DNA from: DTU013 sp964490975
GTDB lineage: Bacteria > Bacillota > Clostridia > Acetivibrionales > DTU013
Direction of reading: 5' to 3'
DNA length: 14,467 bases
Assembly: GCA_964490975.1 (NCBI GenBank)
Contig: CAZBEQ010000061.1
Span: 1 to 14,467 of the forward strand
How positions within the stretch are numbered: position 1 is the stretch's first letter; each line of letters starts with the position of its first letter. Positions 7,402 to 14,085 of this stretch are shown piece by piece. The notes beneath the pieces were generated by a model that worked only from the letters and a program-made list of their open reading frames with translations, did not search any database and was not told the DNA's origin. A program made the translations under genes and the position numbers.

Positions 7402-8378
7402 AGATTTTCTATAGCCCCTTCCGGAAAGAACTTGAAGATTTTTTGTCCTTGCGACAGGCATCACTCAGCAAGAGCGCTTATGCTCATGATTGTAAGTATC
7501 TTACGGATTTTGACGCTTTTTCAGCTAGATATACAAATGAAAGTGTCGTATCAGAAACCCTAATTAATAACTGGATTCATACCCTGAAAGGAAAAAGCAG
7601 TTCCATAGCAAATGAGGTCATAGTCATACGTGTTTTTATGAAGTACCTTAATAGTATTGGGATTACTGCTTACGTACCTCCGATACCCAAGGTCGCTGAT
7701 GACTATGTCCCATATATTTTCTCGGATGAGGAACTGGAACGGATATATCTACATGCTGATAACCTGGATGTCTCAAACGCAAAGAAGAATCCGCTGATTC
7801 AGTACGAGTTTCCCATGGTCATCAGGCTCATGTATAGCTGCGGGCTCCGGGTAGGCGAGACACTTGCCTTAAAGATGAAAGATGTCGACCTGATTGGCGG
7901 TATCCTGATTATGAGGCATACAAAAGGAGACAAGCAGCGTTTAGTGCCGATGAATTCTTTGCTGACTGAGATTCTGGGGCGTTACTGTCTGGCAATGGGT
8001 ATCGTTGGGGTTCCAGACGCCTGGCTGTTTCCTGTTTTTGAAAAAGATAAATCGATGACGCCAAAGGATACAAGGCACTGGTTTGGAAAGGTGCTCCGTC
8101 TGGCTGAGATATCTTTACCTGGACGGAAAAAGTATGAACGCGGTCCTTGCTTGCATTGCATGCGTCATGTTTTCGTCTTCAAGTCCTTTGCCGCTACAGA
8201 AAAAGCCGGAAGAAAGATTGATGATTCAGTTCCTTATCTCTCAATATATCTCGGACATGACAGCCTACAGGAAACCGAAAAATACATGAAATTCAGCAGC
8301 GAGCTGTTTCCCGAGGCGATGGAGCTGTTCTCAAATTATTCAGTCGATGTATTTCCGGAGGTGGCGTATGAAACATAA
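7398..8378 (+). CDS. ritB: Tyrosine recombinase RitB
   Basis: 326 residues from ATG 7398, which overlaps the ritA stop as ATGA; a GTG three codons earlier is possible, but the 4-base overlap is typical coupling. An N-terminal core-binding domain (about 1-100) precedes the catalytic domain with R151 (CGLRVGET), a TKGDKQR beta-hairpin carrying the catalytic lysine, H253-x-x-R256 (HCMRHVF), H287 (LGHDS) and nucleophile Y296 (EKYMKF). All catalytic residues are present. It is the middle gene of the RIT trio and its end overlaps the start of ritC. No frameshift or truncation is seen. Its individual role within the trio is not known. Confidence 0.92.
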   Translation: MKIFYSPFRKELEDFLSLRQASLSKSAYAHDCKYLTDFDAFSARYTNESVVSETLINNWIHTLKGKSSSIANEVIVIRVFMKYLNSIGITAYVPPIPKVADDYVPYIFSDEELERIYLHADNLDVSNAKKNPLIQYEFPMVIRLMYSCGLRVGETLALKMKDVDLIGGILIMRHTKGDKQRLVPMNSLLTEILGRYCLAMGIVGVPDAWLFPVFEKDKSMTPKDTRHWFGKVLRLAEISLPGRKKYERGPCLHCMRHVFVFKSFAATEKAGRKIDDSVPYLSIYLGHDSLQETEKYMKFSSELFPEAMELFSNYSVDVFPEVAYET

Positions 8379-9393
8379 AGTCTCCTCATTTCTTGGACTA
8401 CTGAACAGTTTTGTAACAGAATACCTTCCGGGTGCCGTAGGTGCAAGTCCGAATACGATAAAATCATACAAAGCTGCTTTCAGACTGCTCTTAAAATATA
8501 TGTATCAGGTAAAAGGTATATCGGCTGACCAGATATCTTTTGATGCTCTCAATTACCAGACAATGATTGATTTCTTGTCTTGGCTTGAAAAGTTCCGAGG
8601 TTGTAGTGCAACCACCAAGAACCAGCGTCTGTCAGCACTTGTGTCATTCTCCTCTTATGCACAAAACAGAGATTTCATAGCTGCATCGACATTTAGAAGC
8701 AGTGTCACAAGAATTCCGATGAAGAAGGCCAAACATAGGGATCGGGCAATCTTCACAAGAGATGAGGTCACAATCCTGTTGAAGCTTCCGGACAATCACT
8801 ATGAGATCGGGCTTAGGGATAAAGTGCTTCTGAGTCTCATGTATGCGAGTGGCACAAGGGCTCAGGAAATATGTGACCTCACTGTGAAGGAAATTCAATT
8901 CTCGGAAAAAGGTGCTTCTCTTAACATCACTGGAAAGGGACGTAAAAAGAGGAGAATTGGAATTTCTTATGCATGTGCGTCCCTTTTGAAGGGCTACATT
9001 GATCATAGAAAGATAGCATCGCTTCCGGAAAGGCATATATTCTCCAGTCAGACGCACGAAAAGATGACCGTATCCTGCATCGAAGAAATCTTCAATAAAT
9101 ATGTCTGGATAGCAAAGCAGATGAACCCTGGTTTATTTATGGATGACAGTTATACACCCCATTCGATGAGGCACTCGACAGCAAGTCATATGTTAGAAGC
9201 AGGTGTCCCGCTTGCTGTGATAAAGAGTTTTCTGGGACACTCATCATTACAGTCGACTCAGATTTATGCTGAGATATCTCAGCAGACGATAGATAAGTAT
9301 CTGAATGAATGGAATGAGCGGTGGTTTTCAATACCGGCCAATACCGATCATAGCAATGTGCATAACGATGAATTACCTGATTTTTTACGCTGA
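8368..9393 (+). CDS. ritC: Tyrosine recombinase RitC
   Basis: 341 residues from ATG 8368, selected because CCGGAGG sits just upstream; an in-frame ATG at 8347 has no ribosome site. It overlaps the end of ritB by 11 bases. The N-terminal SAM-like domain (about 5-110) contains SPNTIKSYKAAFRLLL, typical of XerD-like recombinases. The catalytic domain has R164 (SGTRAQEI), GKGRKKRR with the lysine hairpin, H265-x-x-R268 (HSMRHSTA), H291 (LGHSS) and nucleophile Y300 (QIYAEIS). It is the most XerC/D-like of the three. It is followed within 20 bases by an imperfect stem-loop (9412-9446) in the right subterminal region. Confidence 0.92.
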   Translation: MKHKVSSFLGLLNSFVTEYLPGAVGASPNTIKSYKAAFRLLLKYMYQVKGISADQISFDALNYQTMIDFLSWLEKFRGCSATTKNQRLSALVSFSSYAQNRDFIAASTFRSSVTRIPMKKAKHRDRAIFTRDEVTILLKLPDNHYEIGLRDKVLLSLMYASGTRAQEICDLTVKEIQFSEKGASLNITGKGRKKRRIGISYACASLLKGYIDHRKIASLPERHIFSSQTHEKMTVSCIEEIFNKYVWIAKQMNPGLFMDDSYTPHSMRHSTASHMLEAGVPLAVIKSFLGHSSLQSTQIYAEISQQTIDKYLNEWNERWFSIPANTDHSNVHNDELPDFLR

Positions 9394-9411
9394 TTGTTTC
9401 AGTATGATTAT

Positions 9412-9446
9412 CTGAGAAGGTATTAAGACTTTACCTATCTTCTCAG
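9412..9446 (+). terminator. Stem-loop after ritC
   Basis: CTGAGAAG (9412-9419) pairs with CTTCTCAG (9439-9446), with inner pairing of GGTA and TACC possible. There is no T tract, so it may be a weak transcription stop or part of the recombinase-binding end. It lies between the two right-hand 10-bp sites (9402-9411 and 9467-9476). Confidence 0.35.
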
Positions 9447-9464
9447 CTTTGCGCATACTTTCTC

Positions 9465-9520
9465 GGATAATCATACATCTGGGATAATGGGACTTATTCC
9501 AGTTCTCGAATAAGTCCCAT
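9465..9520 (+). repeat. RIT right end: inverted repeat and palindromic junction
   Basis: 9465-9493 is the perfect 29-bp inverted repeat of 6024-6052. Bases 9487-9520 form their own palindrome: ATGGGACTTATTC, an 8-base centre CAGTTCTC (9500-9507), then GAATAAGTCCCAT. The last 7 bases are the right direct repeat. The 10-bp site ATAATCATAC (9467-9476) has an inverted partner at 9402-9411, with the same 65-base spacing as on the left. Confidence 0.9.
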
Positions 9521-10102
9521 GTCCGAAGAGCTTTTGTCGATGCTCTTCCAAAAGACATTAAAAGTCCGGAAGTCACACTTCCAAGCCAGGGGATCGAATT
9601 CTGTAACAAGCTCTTCGAAATTGAAGATACTCTTGTAGACCAAACTTCCGAAAAGCGAAAATCGGAGCGACTAAAACAGGAGAAGCCTGTCTTGGAGGCC
9701 TTTTGGGCATGGGTGGAATCTGCCCGGGCGAGTGGTAGAATTCTGCCAAAATCGAAACTAAGCGAAGCCTTGAATTATGCCCACAACCACAAAGAGGATC
9801 TTATGAATTATCTGAAAGATGGCGAGTGCTCTATTTCCAACAATCTTGCCGAAAACAGCATCCGCCCTTTCACAGTCGGTCGAAAGAACTGGTTATTCAG
9901 CGGGAGTCCCATGGGAGCTGCGGCGAGTGCTGCCGTTTACAGCATTGTCGAGACGGCAAAAGTCAACAACCTGAATCCCTATAAATATCTGCATTTCATT
10001 TTCAGCGAACTGCCAGGAGTGCTGTTCGGTCAATATCCCGAATTTCTTGAAGATTATCTGCCATGGAGCCCGGATGTTCAGGCCGCCTGCAAACAGGACT
10101 AA
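9521..10102 (+). pseudogene. tnpC: IS66 transposase TnpC, C-terminal part
   Basis: Continues the tnpC frame from codon 323 (VRRAFVDALPKD) to the stop at 10102. It contains the third catalytic residue, E433 of the rejoined protein, in NNLAENSIRPFTVGRKNWLF, the IS66 signature, and the C-terminal domain with YKYLHFIFSELP. The stretch has no stop or frameshift, so the RIT insertion is the only lesion and could be reversed by precise excision. On its own it lacks a start with a ribosome site and both catalytic Asp residues, so it is inactive. Confidence 0.93.
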
Positions 10103-10129
10103 AAACAATTACGCTCATAGAGGCTCAGT

Positions 10130-10156
10130 CAATACACCATCTTTTTTGACGCTTAC
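10130..10156 (-). repeat. IS66 right terminal inverted repeat
   Basis: The reverse complement begins GTAAGCGT and contains AAAGATGGTGTAT, pairing with 4124-4150 (24 of 27). Confidence 0.93.
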
Positions 10157-10438
10157 AGTCAAAAAGTTTCAGAAGAGCAAATTGCTAGAACTGTAAGTCA
10201 AGCAAGGAGAGATTTGGGTATTCAATATAAGGATGCGACACCGCCAACACTGAGAGATTATATCTATGACCTTAATGCACAAAGGTATGGAGACCCACTT
10301 GGACCGACATTTGATACACTCTATACGAAATATGACGGAGATTATGCTAAAATAATAGAGGCAGCATGTAGACCAAATCCAGATGTAGATACACTGTTAG
10401 GAGGGTTTAAACAATGGTTAATTGGAAAACTGCAATAA
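10157..10438 (+). pseudogene. C-terminal tail of a second toxin-like effector, cut off by IS66
   Basis: About 93 residues read in frame directly from the IS66 edge to a stop at 10438, with no start or ribosome site at the beginning; a TTG at 10214 is a weak alternative. Visible features are a charged helical part (SEEQIARTVSQARRDLG) and a compact end with RDYIYDLNAQRYGDPLGPT, then TLLGGFKQWLIGKL. The 25-base overlap with the next small gene is typical of toxin and immunity pairs. I infer that this is the toxin tip of a polymorphic-toxin gene whose front was lost on the IS66 side. The family is not identified. Joining it directly to the 34-bp scar on the left does not give a continuous frame. 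Confidence 0.6.
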
Positions 10439-10868
10439 CACCAATTTATATTCAGAATCATGATATTCATAAAGTGATTTGTGTTTATAAGCCTGAAAGT
10501 GGGGAGTTTGAAGAGAAAGACCGTTCCGAACTTTTAGACTTAAAAGAGACATGGAGAGGTTACTATAAAAATACTGATAAAGGTTTAATGGGTATTTTTG
10601 CAACTGATAGAGGTCCTGTATTCTTTGTAAATAGTGAAAGATATCTATTGCCCGAAAAAAGTTGGGACTTTAAAGTTGAACCTCTGAAAGAAATAATGTT
10701 TTTACTTTTTGGTTTGATGGTAAAGAATGTGTAAATATAAATTACCCTAAAGCAATAGAGTTAGGAACACATACGTATGCTGATGAAGAATTTGTGGATT
10801 TCTTTATATGGCTATCAAAAAAGAGGGAAAGCAGTACGTTCATTAGCTTCTATACGGTAAGTCGTTAA
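10414..10868 (+). pseudogene. Probable immunity gene with a one-base frameshift
   Basis: ATG 10414, with GGAGG upstream, overlaps the end of the toxin-like tail. The frame runs 106 residues to 10734. After a T run at 10699-10703 the -1 frame is also coding-like: it reads FTFWFDGKECVNINY, then HTYADEEFVDFFIWLSKKR, to a stop at 10868. One extra T in the run would join both parts into a protein of about 151 residues, a usual size for an immunity protein. Seen: mixed alpha/beta composition and no signal or membrane segment, so it should be cytoplasmic. Either the gene is broken because its toxin partner was already destroyed, or the T run holds a sequencing error. The family is not identified. 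Confidence 0.55.
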
Positions 10869-10883
10869 TAAAGGTATAGGATT

Positions 10884-10923
10884 ACAAGCACAAAGAACAA
10901 TGATTTTTTGTGCTTGTTTTTTT
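10884..10923 (+). terminator. Rho-independent terminator
   Basis: ACAAGCACAAA (10884-10894) pairs perfectly with TTTGTGCTTGT (10907-10917) and is followed by a run of seven T. It closes the toxin-tail and immunity transcript 26 bases before the next gene. Confidence 0.85.
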
Positions 10924-10949
10924 GTTAGTAGAGAAGGAGAAGAGGTTAT

Positions 10950-11663
10950 ATGAGTGAACTATCTTTTATTGGCATAGGTAGTGCGTTTAATACAAAGCTT
11001 GGGAATACAAGTGCCTTCATTCGTAAGCAGGATTCAATGATTTTGATTGATTGTGGAGGCACTGTATTCCACCGCTTAATGGAGTTAAAGCTATTAGAAG
11101 AACTGAAACAACTAAATATTATCATTACTCACACCCACCCTGACCATATAGGGAGTTTAGGAGAGGTTATATTTTTTGCACATTATGCCTTGAAGATTGT
11201 GCCGAGAGTATATTTCCCTGATAAGGAGTTAATGGAAAAATTTTTCGAGTGTATAGGTGTAGAAAGCAAAATGCTAGAATTGATTGCCGTCTCAGAGATT
11301 ATCATATCTACAGAATTTGGAGATTTTGGATTATCGTTTTTGAAAATCTCCCATTTGCCCAATATTCCTGCATATGGTTTCATACTTGAGTCAAATGGCT
11401 TCCGAATATATTACAGCGGAGATTCAAATGATATACCAGAAAGTATAATGAAAATGTTTATTGTCGGGAATTTGGATTATATTTATCAGGACACTTGTGG
11501 TTTGGATTATGATGGTAATGCACATCTTTCATTCAGAAAACTATGCGAGATAATACCTATGGATTTAAGAAGTAAAGTCATTTGTATTCACCATGATAAT
11601 TTTTTAGATATTGAGAAGGTTAAAGCCGCAGGATTCCAATTACCAAGTGTTTATGGAAAATGA
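10950..11663 (+). CDS. Metallo-beta-lactamase-fold hydrolase
   Basis: 237 residues from ATG 10950, preceded by GAAGGAGAAGAGG. It is an RNase Z-like (Lactamase_B_2 type) metal-dependent hydrolase. The main metal motif HTHPDH is at residues 61-66, with probable further ligands H135 (ISHLPN), D158 (SGDSND) and H214 (IHHD), all in the expected order. An N-terminal glycine-rich beta hairpin (GIGSAFNTKLGNTSAF) fits the fold. There is no signal peptide, so it is cytoplasmic. The substrate cannot be read from sequence; phosphodiester bonds in nucleic acid or cyclic nucleotides are typical for the subgroup. It lies just after the broken immunity gene and terminator, in the same AT-rich cassette. It may be a passenger, or an enzyme-type immunity or modification partner. 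It appears intact. Confidence 0.85.
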   Translation: MSELSFIGIGSAFNTKLGNTSAFIRKQDSMILIDCGGTVFHRLMELKLLEELKQLNIIITHTHPDHIGSLGEVIFFAHYALKIVPRVYFPDKELMEKFFECIGVESKMLELIAVSEIIISTEFGDFGLSFLKISHLPNIPAYGFILESNGFRIYYSGDSNDIPESIMKMFIVGNLDYIYQDTCGLDYDGNAHLSFRKLCEIIPMDLRSKVICIHHDNFLDIEKVKAAGFQLPSVYGK

Positions 11664-11723
11664 AAAATGAAAATACTTTTCTATTCTACAGATATATTCA
11701 ATCAAATAACATATACAGAAAAA

Positions 11724-11995
11724 GTTGGACACATTTTGAGGGACATAAATGGAATAGTACGCCTTTTGTTGAGCCATAATTAGTAAGCTATATGCATACA
11801 AAAGGAGGACTTGAGACGCCAAGTAATAATAGCAAGTATACCGATGAGGTTCGAGAGAGAACCGCCAGATTCATCCTTGAGAGCGGGAAATCAGCAACCA
11901 GTGTGGCTGAAGAAATGAAGATAGATGTCAATACTGTATGCCGCTGGGTTAGGGATTATTGGAATGGTCCGACTTTTGTAGAGTCGATATGGTAA
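11724..11995 (+). mobile_element. IS3-family element remnant
   Basis: Contains an orfA remnant. A possible left terminus, starting GTTGGACACATTTTG near 11724, resembles IS3-family ends. No orfB (integrase core) follows, and the remnant stops at about 11995. The boundaries are approximate. Confidence 0.5.
11792..11995 (+). pseudogene. IS3-family OrfA (helix-turn-helix) remnant with a lost start codon
   Basis: The frame encodes KYTDEVRERTARFILESGKS, then ATSVAEEMKIDVNTVCRWVRDY, the IS3/IS911-type OrfA helix-turn-helix that binds the element ends. The usual start is expected 7 bases after AAAGGAGG (11801-11808), but the codon there is ACG (11816), one change from ATG; the ATG at 11792 is upstream of the ribosome site and unlikely to be used. 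The protein ends early, at 67 residues, against about 90-110 in the family, and the transposase half is missing. The gene is a decayed fragment. Confidence 0.75.
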
Positions 11996-12199
11996 AGTCA
12001 TATACATACAAGAATTAGATGAGCTAAGTGACAATAGCAGATATACAAACGTAATTAGAGGTTGATGACAATTTTGATGACAGTATAGGCAATAGACTAC
12101 AAAAATTATAACAATAGATACAATCTGCTAAACTATGAAACCCTAATAAATCAGCTATTTTTCAAATTTGTCTTAGTTGACAATAACGACTTAACCATT

Positions 12200-12244
12200 C
12201 TCATAACCCGAAGGTCAGAGGTTCAAATCCTCTTCCCGCAACCA
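12200..12244 (+). other. 3' half of initiator tRNA-Met (probable att site)
   Basis: 45 bases matching the anticodon loop CTCATAA through to the encoded CCA end. Seen: CCC of the anticodon stem, a variable loop, a T arm AGAGG-TTCAAAT-CCTCT (12217-12233), acceptor strand TCCCGCA (12234-12240), A and CCA. The A at position 72 fits the C1-A72 mismatch of initiator tRNA. The 5' half is absent: upstream bases do not form the anticodon stem. Integrative elements that target tRNA genes leave such a detached 3' half at their far end, so this probably marks the right end of an integrated element lying to the left. Confidence 0.8.
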
Positions 12245-12253
12245 ACGAAATGA

Positions 12254-12279
12254 AGAAGCCGCAAGTGATTGCGGCTTCT
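12254..12279 (+). terminator. Hairpin after the tRNA half
   Basis: A perfect 11-bp stem (AGAAGCCGCAA with TTGCGGCTTCT) closed by a GTGA tetraloop, 9 bases after the CCA. It fits the native tRNA terminator, but the T tract is poor (GTCATATCTT), so it may be weakened. Confidence 0.6.
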
Positions 12280-12454
12280 GTCATATCTTCAGATATCCAA
12301 TATATGGTAAAGTACAGCAACCGGTACAGCAACGAGAAAAAAACTAACTAAAATAATAAGAGAAAAAAGAAGACTAACCGTGAAGAGAATTCAACTTAGA
12401 GATTTACGAAAATAAATAAATATTTGACCGACTCTTTTCAAGCGGAAGCCTGAA

Positions 12455-12500
12455 AGTGAAGACTGTACCGAAGAATAAGACTTTTAGTGCAGTCTTCACT
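12455..12500 (+). repeat. 11-bp perfect inverted repeat beside the IS21 edge
   Basis: AGTGAAGACTG (12455-12465) and CAGTCTTCACT (12490-12500) with a 24-base loop. It lies immediately outside the likely left end of IS21. The role is unknown. Confidence 0.6.
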
Positions 12501-12518
12501 GTTTGTGTATTTCGGTTG

Positions 12519-12595
12519 CATGCGGACACTGATTTCGGAAACATCCGGACAGCGTAACGGAATTATCCGGACAGCATAACGGCACATCCGGACAC
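12519..12595 (+). repeat. Four IS21 terminal repeats (transposase-binding sites)
   Basis: CATGCGGACAC (12519), CATCCGGACAG (12542), TATCCGGACAG (12564) and CATCCGGACAC (12585), spaced 23, 22 and 21 bases, about two helical turns. IS21 ends carry such repeated binding sites for IstA. Confidence 0.8.
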
Positions 12596-12657
12596 CTTGT
12601 CGAATTAATAAAAAAGCTGGTACTCTTTTAATAATAATGATTAAAGGGGGCCGAACG

Positions 12658-14082
12658 ATGAGGAGGCTGGATATGTTAAAAGCAAGAGAAATTTTAAGGT
12701 TAAAACATGAGATGGGATTATCCCTCAGGGAAATCGGAAAGGCCTGTAACTGCGGAAAAACAACGGTATCAGAAGTGCTTGGAAGGGCTGCTGAGGCCAA
12801 AATAGCATGGCCAGTGGATCTAAGTGACAAGCAGTTGATATCGCTACTCTATCCACCAGTAGAGAATCAGGATTCACCACCTGAACCTGATATCGAATAT
12901 GTCTACTCTGAGATGAAGAAAAAAAGTGTCACACTTATGCTACTCTGGGAGGAATATAAAGAAAAATACCCGGAGGGCATCATGTATACTCAATTCTGTG
13001 AACGTTACCGAAATTTTAAAAAAGACAATCAACTAACCATCCATAAAGAACACAAGGCTGGCGAAGAGGTCGAAACCGACTGGGCTGGAGACACAATGTC
13101 GTATGTAGACCCAGAATCGGGAGAAGTAATACCTGCATACATATTTGTAGCCGTTCTTCCAGCAAGCTCCTATCCCTTTGCATATGCCTATGAAAATATG
13201 AAGAAGCCGAACTGGATAGATGCACATGTAAGAGCATATGAATTTTTCGGTGGTGTACCTAAAATAACTATTCCTGATAATACAAGAACGGCCGTGTCAA
13301 AATCAGATATTGTGGACCCGGTCCTGAATAAAAGTTACTATGAAATGGCAAAACATTATGGGACAACCATTATTCCCGCACGACCGGTTAAACCCAGAGA
13401 CAAAGCGGCGGTGGAAAATATGGTTGGTAATGTAGGCAAAAGAATCATCGCCGCACTAAGGAACAGACAGTTCTTTAGCCTGCATGAAATAAACCAGGCC
13501 ATATTGGAATATCTAGAGAAATTCATTGATAGACCGTTTCAGAGGATTGAAGGAAACAGAAGAACAGCTTTTGAAAATATAGATAAACCCTGTCTGCAGC
13601 CTTTACCTACTCTGAAATATGAATACTCCGAATGGGAGGAAACACGGATTGGATACAACTACCATGTTGAATATGCTGGTTTTTTCTACAGTACGCACTA
13701 TTCCTATGCAGGCAGAATGTGTTCTGTAAGAGCTACATCCAGAACGATAGAAATCTATGTGGACAGCGAAAGAATAGCCGCATACCCAAGAAACTACAAT
13801 ACTTTTAAAAGATATACAACATTGGAGGAACATATGCCCAATGAGCATAAGGCAGTATACGGGTGGAATCCTGATCGCTTTGTTTCTTGGGCAGATAAAA
13901 CCGGCCCTCAAACCTGTAATCTTATCAAAAAAATTCTTGAAAGCAGAGAATATCCTGTTCAGAGCTACCGCACATGCATGGGCATTATGAGGCTTTGCAA
14001 AAGCTTCTCCCCTGAAATAATGGAGGCTGCAAGCAAGGAAGCACTAGAGCGAAATACCCTTTCTCTCAAGTACTTTAATTAG
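12658..14082 (+). CDS. istA: IS21 transposase IstA, C-terminally truncated
   Basis: 474 residues from ATG 12658, placed 8 bases after AAAGGGGG; the ATG at 12637 lies before the ribosome site. Seen: an N-terminal helix-turn-helix (GLSLREIGKACNCGKTTVSE), then the retroviral-type DDE core with D141 (VETDWAGD), D207 (IPDNTRTA) and E253 (KAAVENMV), and a C-terminal beta domain (YHVEYAGFFYS). IstA cuts and joins DNA ends with the help of the ATPase IstB. The family is usually somewhat longer (about 500 or more residues): the protein stops at LSLKYFN, where a short tail and then istB are expected. The new stop and the IS1182-like sequence directly after it show that a second insertion removed the end. 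It is probably non-functional without IstB. Confidence 0.85.
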   Translation: MRRLDMLKAREILRLKHEMGLSLREIGKACNCGKTTVSEVLGRAAEAKIAWPVDLSDKQLISLLYPPVENQDSPPEPDIEYVYSEMKKKSVTLMLLWEEYKEKYPEGIMYTQFCERYRNFKKDNQLTIHKEHKAGEEVETDWAGDTMSYVDPESGEVIPAYIFVAVLPASSYPFAYAYENMKKPNWIDAHVRAYEFFGGVPKITIPDNTRTAVSKSDIVDPVLNKSYYEMAKHYGTTIIPARPVKPRDKAAVENMVGNVGKRIIAALRNRQFFSLHEINQAILEYLEKFIDRPFQRIEGNRRTAFENIDKPCLQPLPTLKYEYSEWEETRIGYNYHVEYAGFFYSTHYSYAGRMCSVRATSRTIEIYVDSERIAAYPRNYNTFKRYTTLEEHMPNEHKAVYGWNPDRFVSWADKTGPQTCNLIKKILESREYPVQSYRTCMGIMRLCKSFSPEIMEAASKEALERNTLSLKYFN

Positions 14083-14085
14083 TTA

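Larger units (their letters stand above)
6031..9520 (+). mobile_element. RIT (recombinase-in-trio) element inserted in IS66 tnpC
   Basis: 3490 bp carrying three overlapping tyrosine-recombinase genes in one direction and nothing else, the defining layout of RIT elements. It is flanked by the 7-bp direct repeat GTCCCAT (6024-6030 and 9514-9520). Deleting one repeat plus the element restores the host tnpC frame exactly. Perfect 29-bp inverted repeats lie at 6024-6052 and 9465-9493. A further 20 bases on the right (9494-9513) complete a palindrome with the right direct repeat. All three recombinases keep their catalytic residues, so the element may still be active. Confidence 0.9.
4124..10156 (+). 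mobile_element. IS66-family insertion sequence, interrupted by a RIT element
   Basis: It is bounded by inverted repeats 4124-4150 and 10130-10156 (24 of 27 matching, outermost GTAAGCGT) and carries the standard IS66 set tnpA, tnpB, tnpC in order. Total length is 6033 bp; without the 3490-bp insert it is 2543 bp, a normal IS66 size. IS66 elements usually make an 8-bp target duplication, but the flanks here differ (CGTAAGGG left, AGTCAAAA right). Either one flank was exchanged after insertion or the copy arose by recombination between two IS66 copies. The element separates the 34-bp scar from a severed toxin-like tail. Confidence 0.93.
11996..12503 (+). other. Non-coding stretch around the tRNA half and IS21 edge
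   Basis: No believable gene on either strand. It holds a degenerate copy of the IS3 remnant leader (11992-12060), the 3' half of an initiator tRNA (12200-12244), a hairpin (12254-12279) and an inverted repeat (12455-12500). In 12280-12454 I see only a short direct repeat, TACAGCAAC twice at 12-base spacing (about 12313-12333), and AT-rich sequence. Confidence 0.6.
12504..14085 (+). mobile_element. IS21-family element, left part only
   Basis: The left end begins near TGTGTATTTCGG (about 12504) with the multiple terminal repeats typical of IS21, followed by istA. The istA 3' end, the whole of istB and the right terminus are missing, replaced by an IS1182-like element. The element cannot move on its own as seen in this window. 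Confidence 0.85.

Noticed and set aside
6031..9520. Tn554-like transposon
   Set aside because: Tn554 has two tyrosine recombinases plus an unrelated TnpC. Here all three proteins carry the full R, H-x-x-R, H, Y set and the ends are inverted repeats, which fits RIT.
12200..12244. Functional tRNA gene
   Set aside because: No D arm, no 5' acceptor strand and no 5' anticodon stem; only the 3' half is present.
12313..12333. Direct repeat TACAGCAAC as an integrase arm site or integrase gene remnant
   Set aside because: Two 9-base copies alone, with no integrase reading frame beside them, are too little to support a call.
12438..12830. Reverse-strand ORF across the IS21 left end
   Set aside because: It runs through the IS21 terminal repeats and the istA start; istA in the forward frame has clear catalytic motifs.
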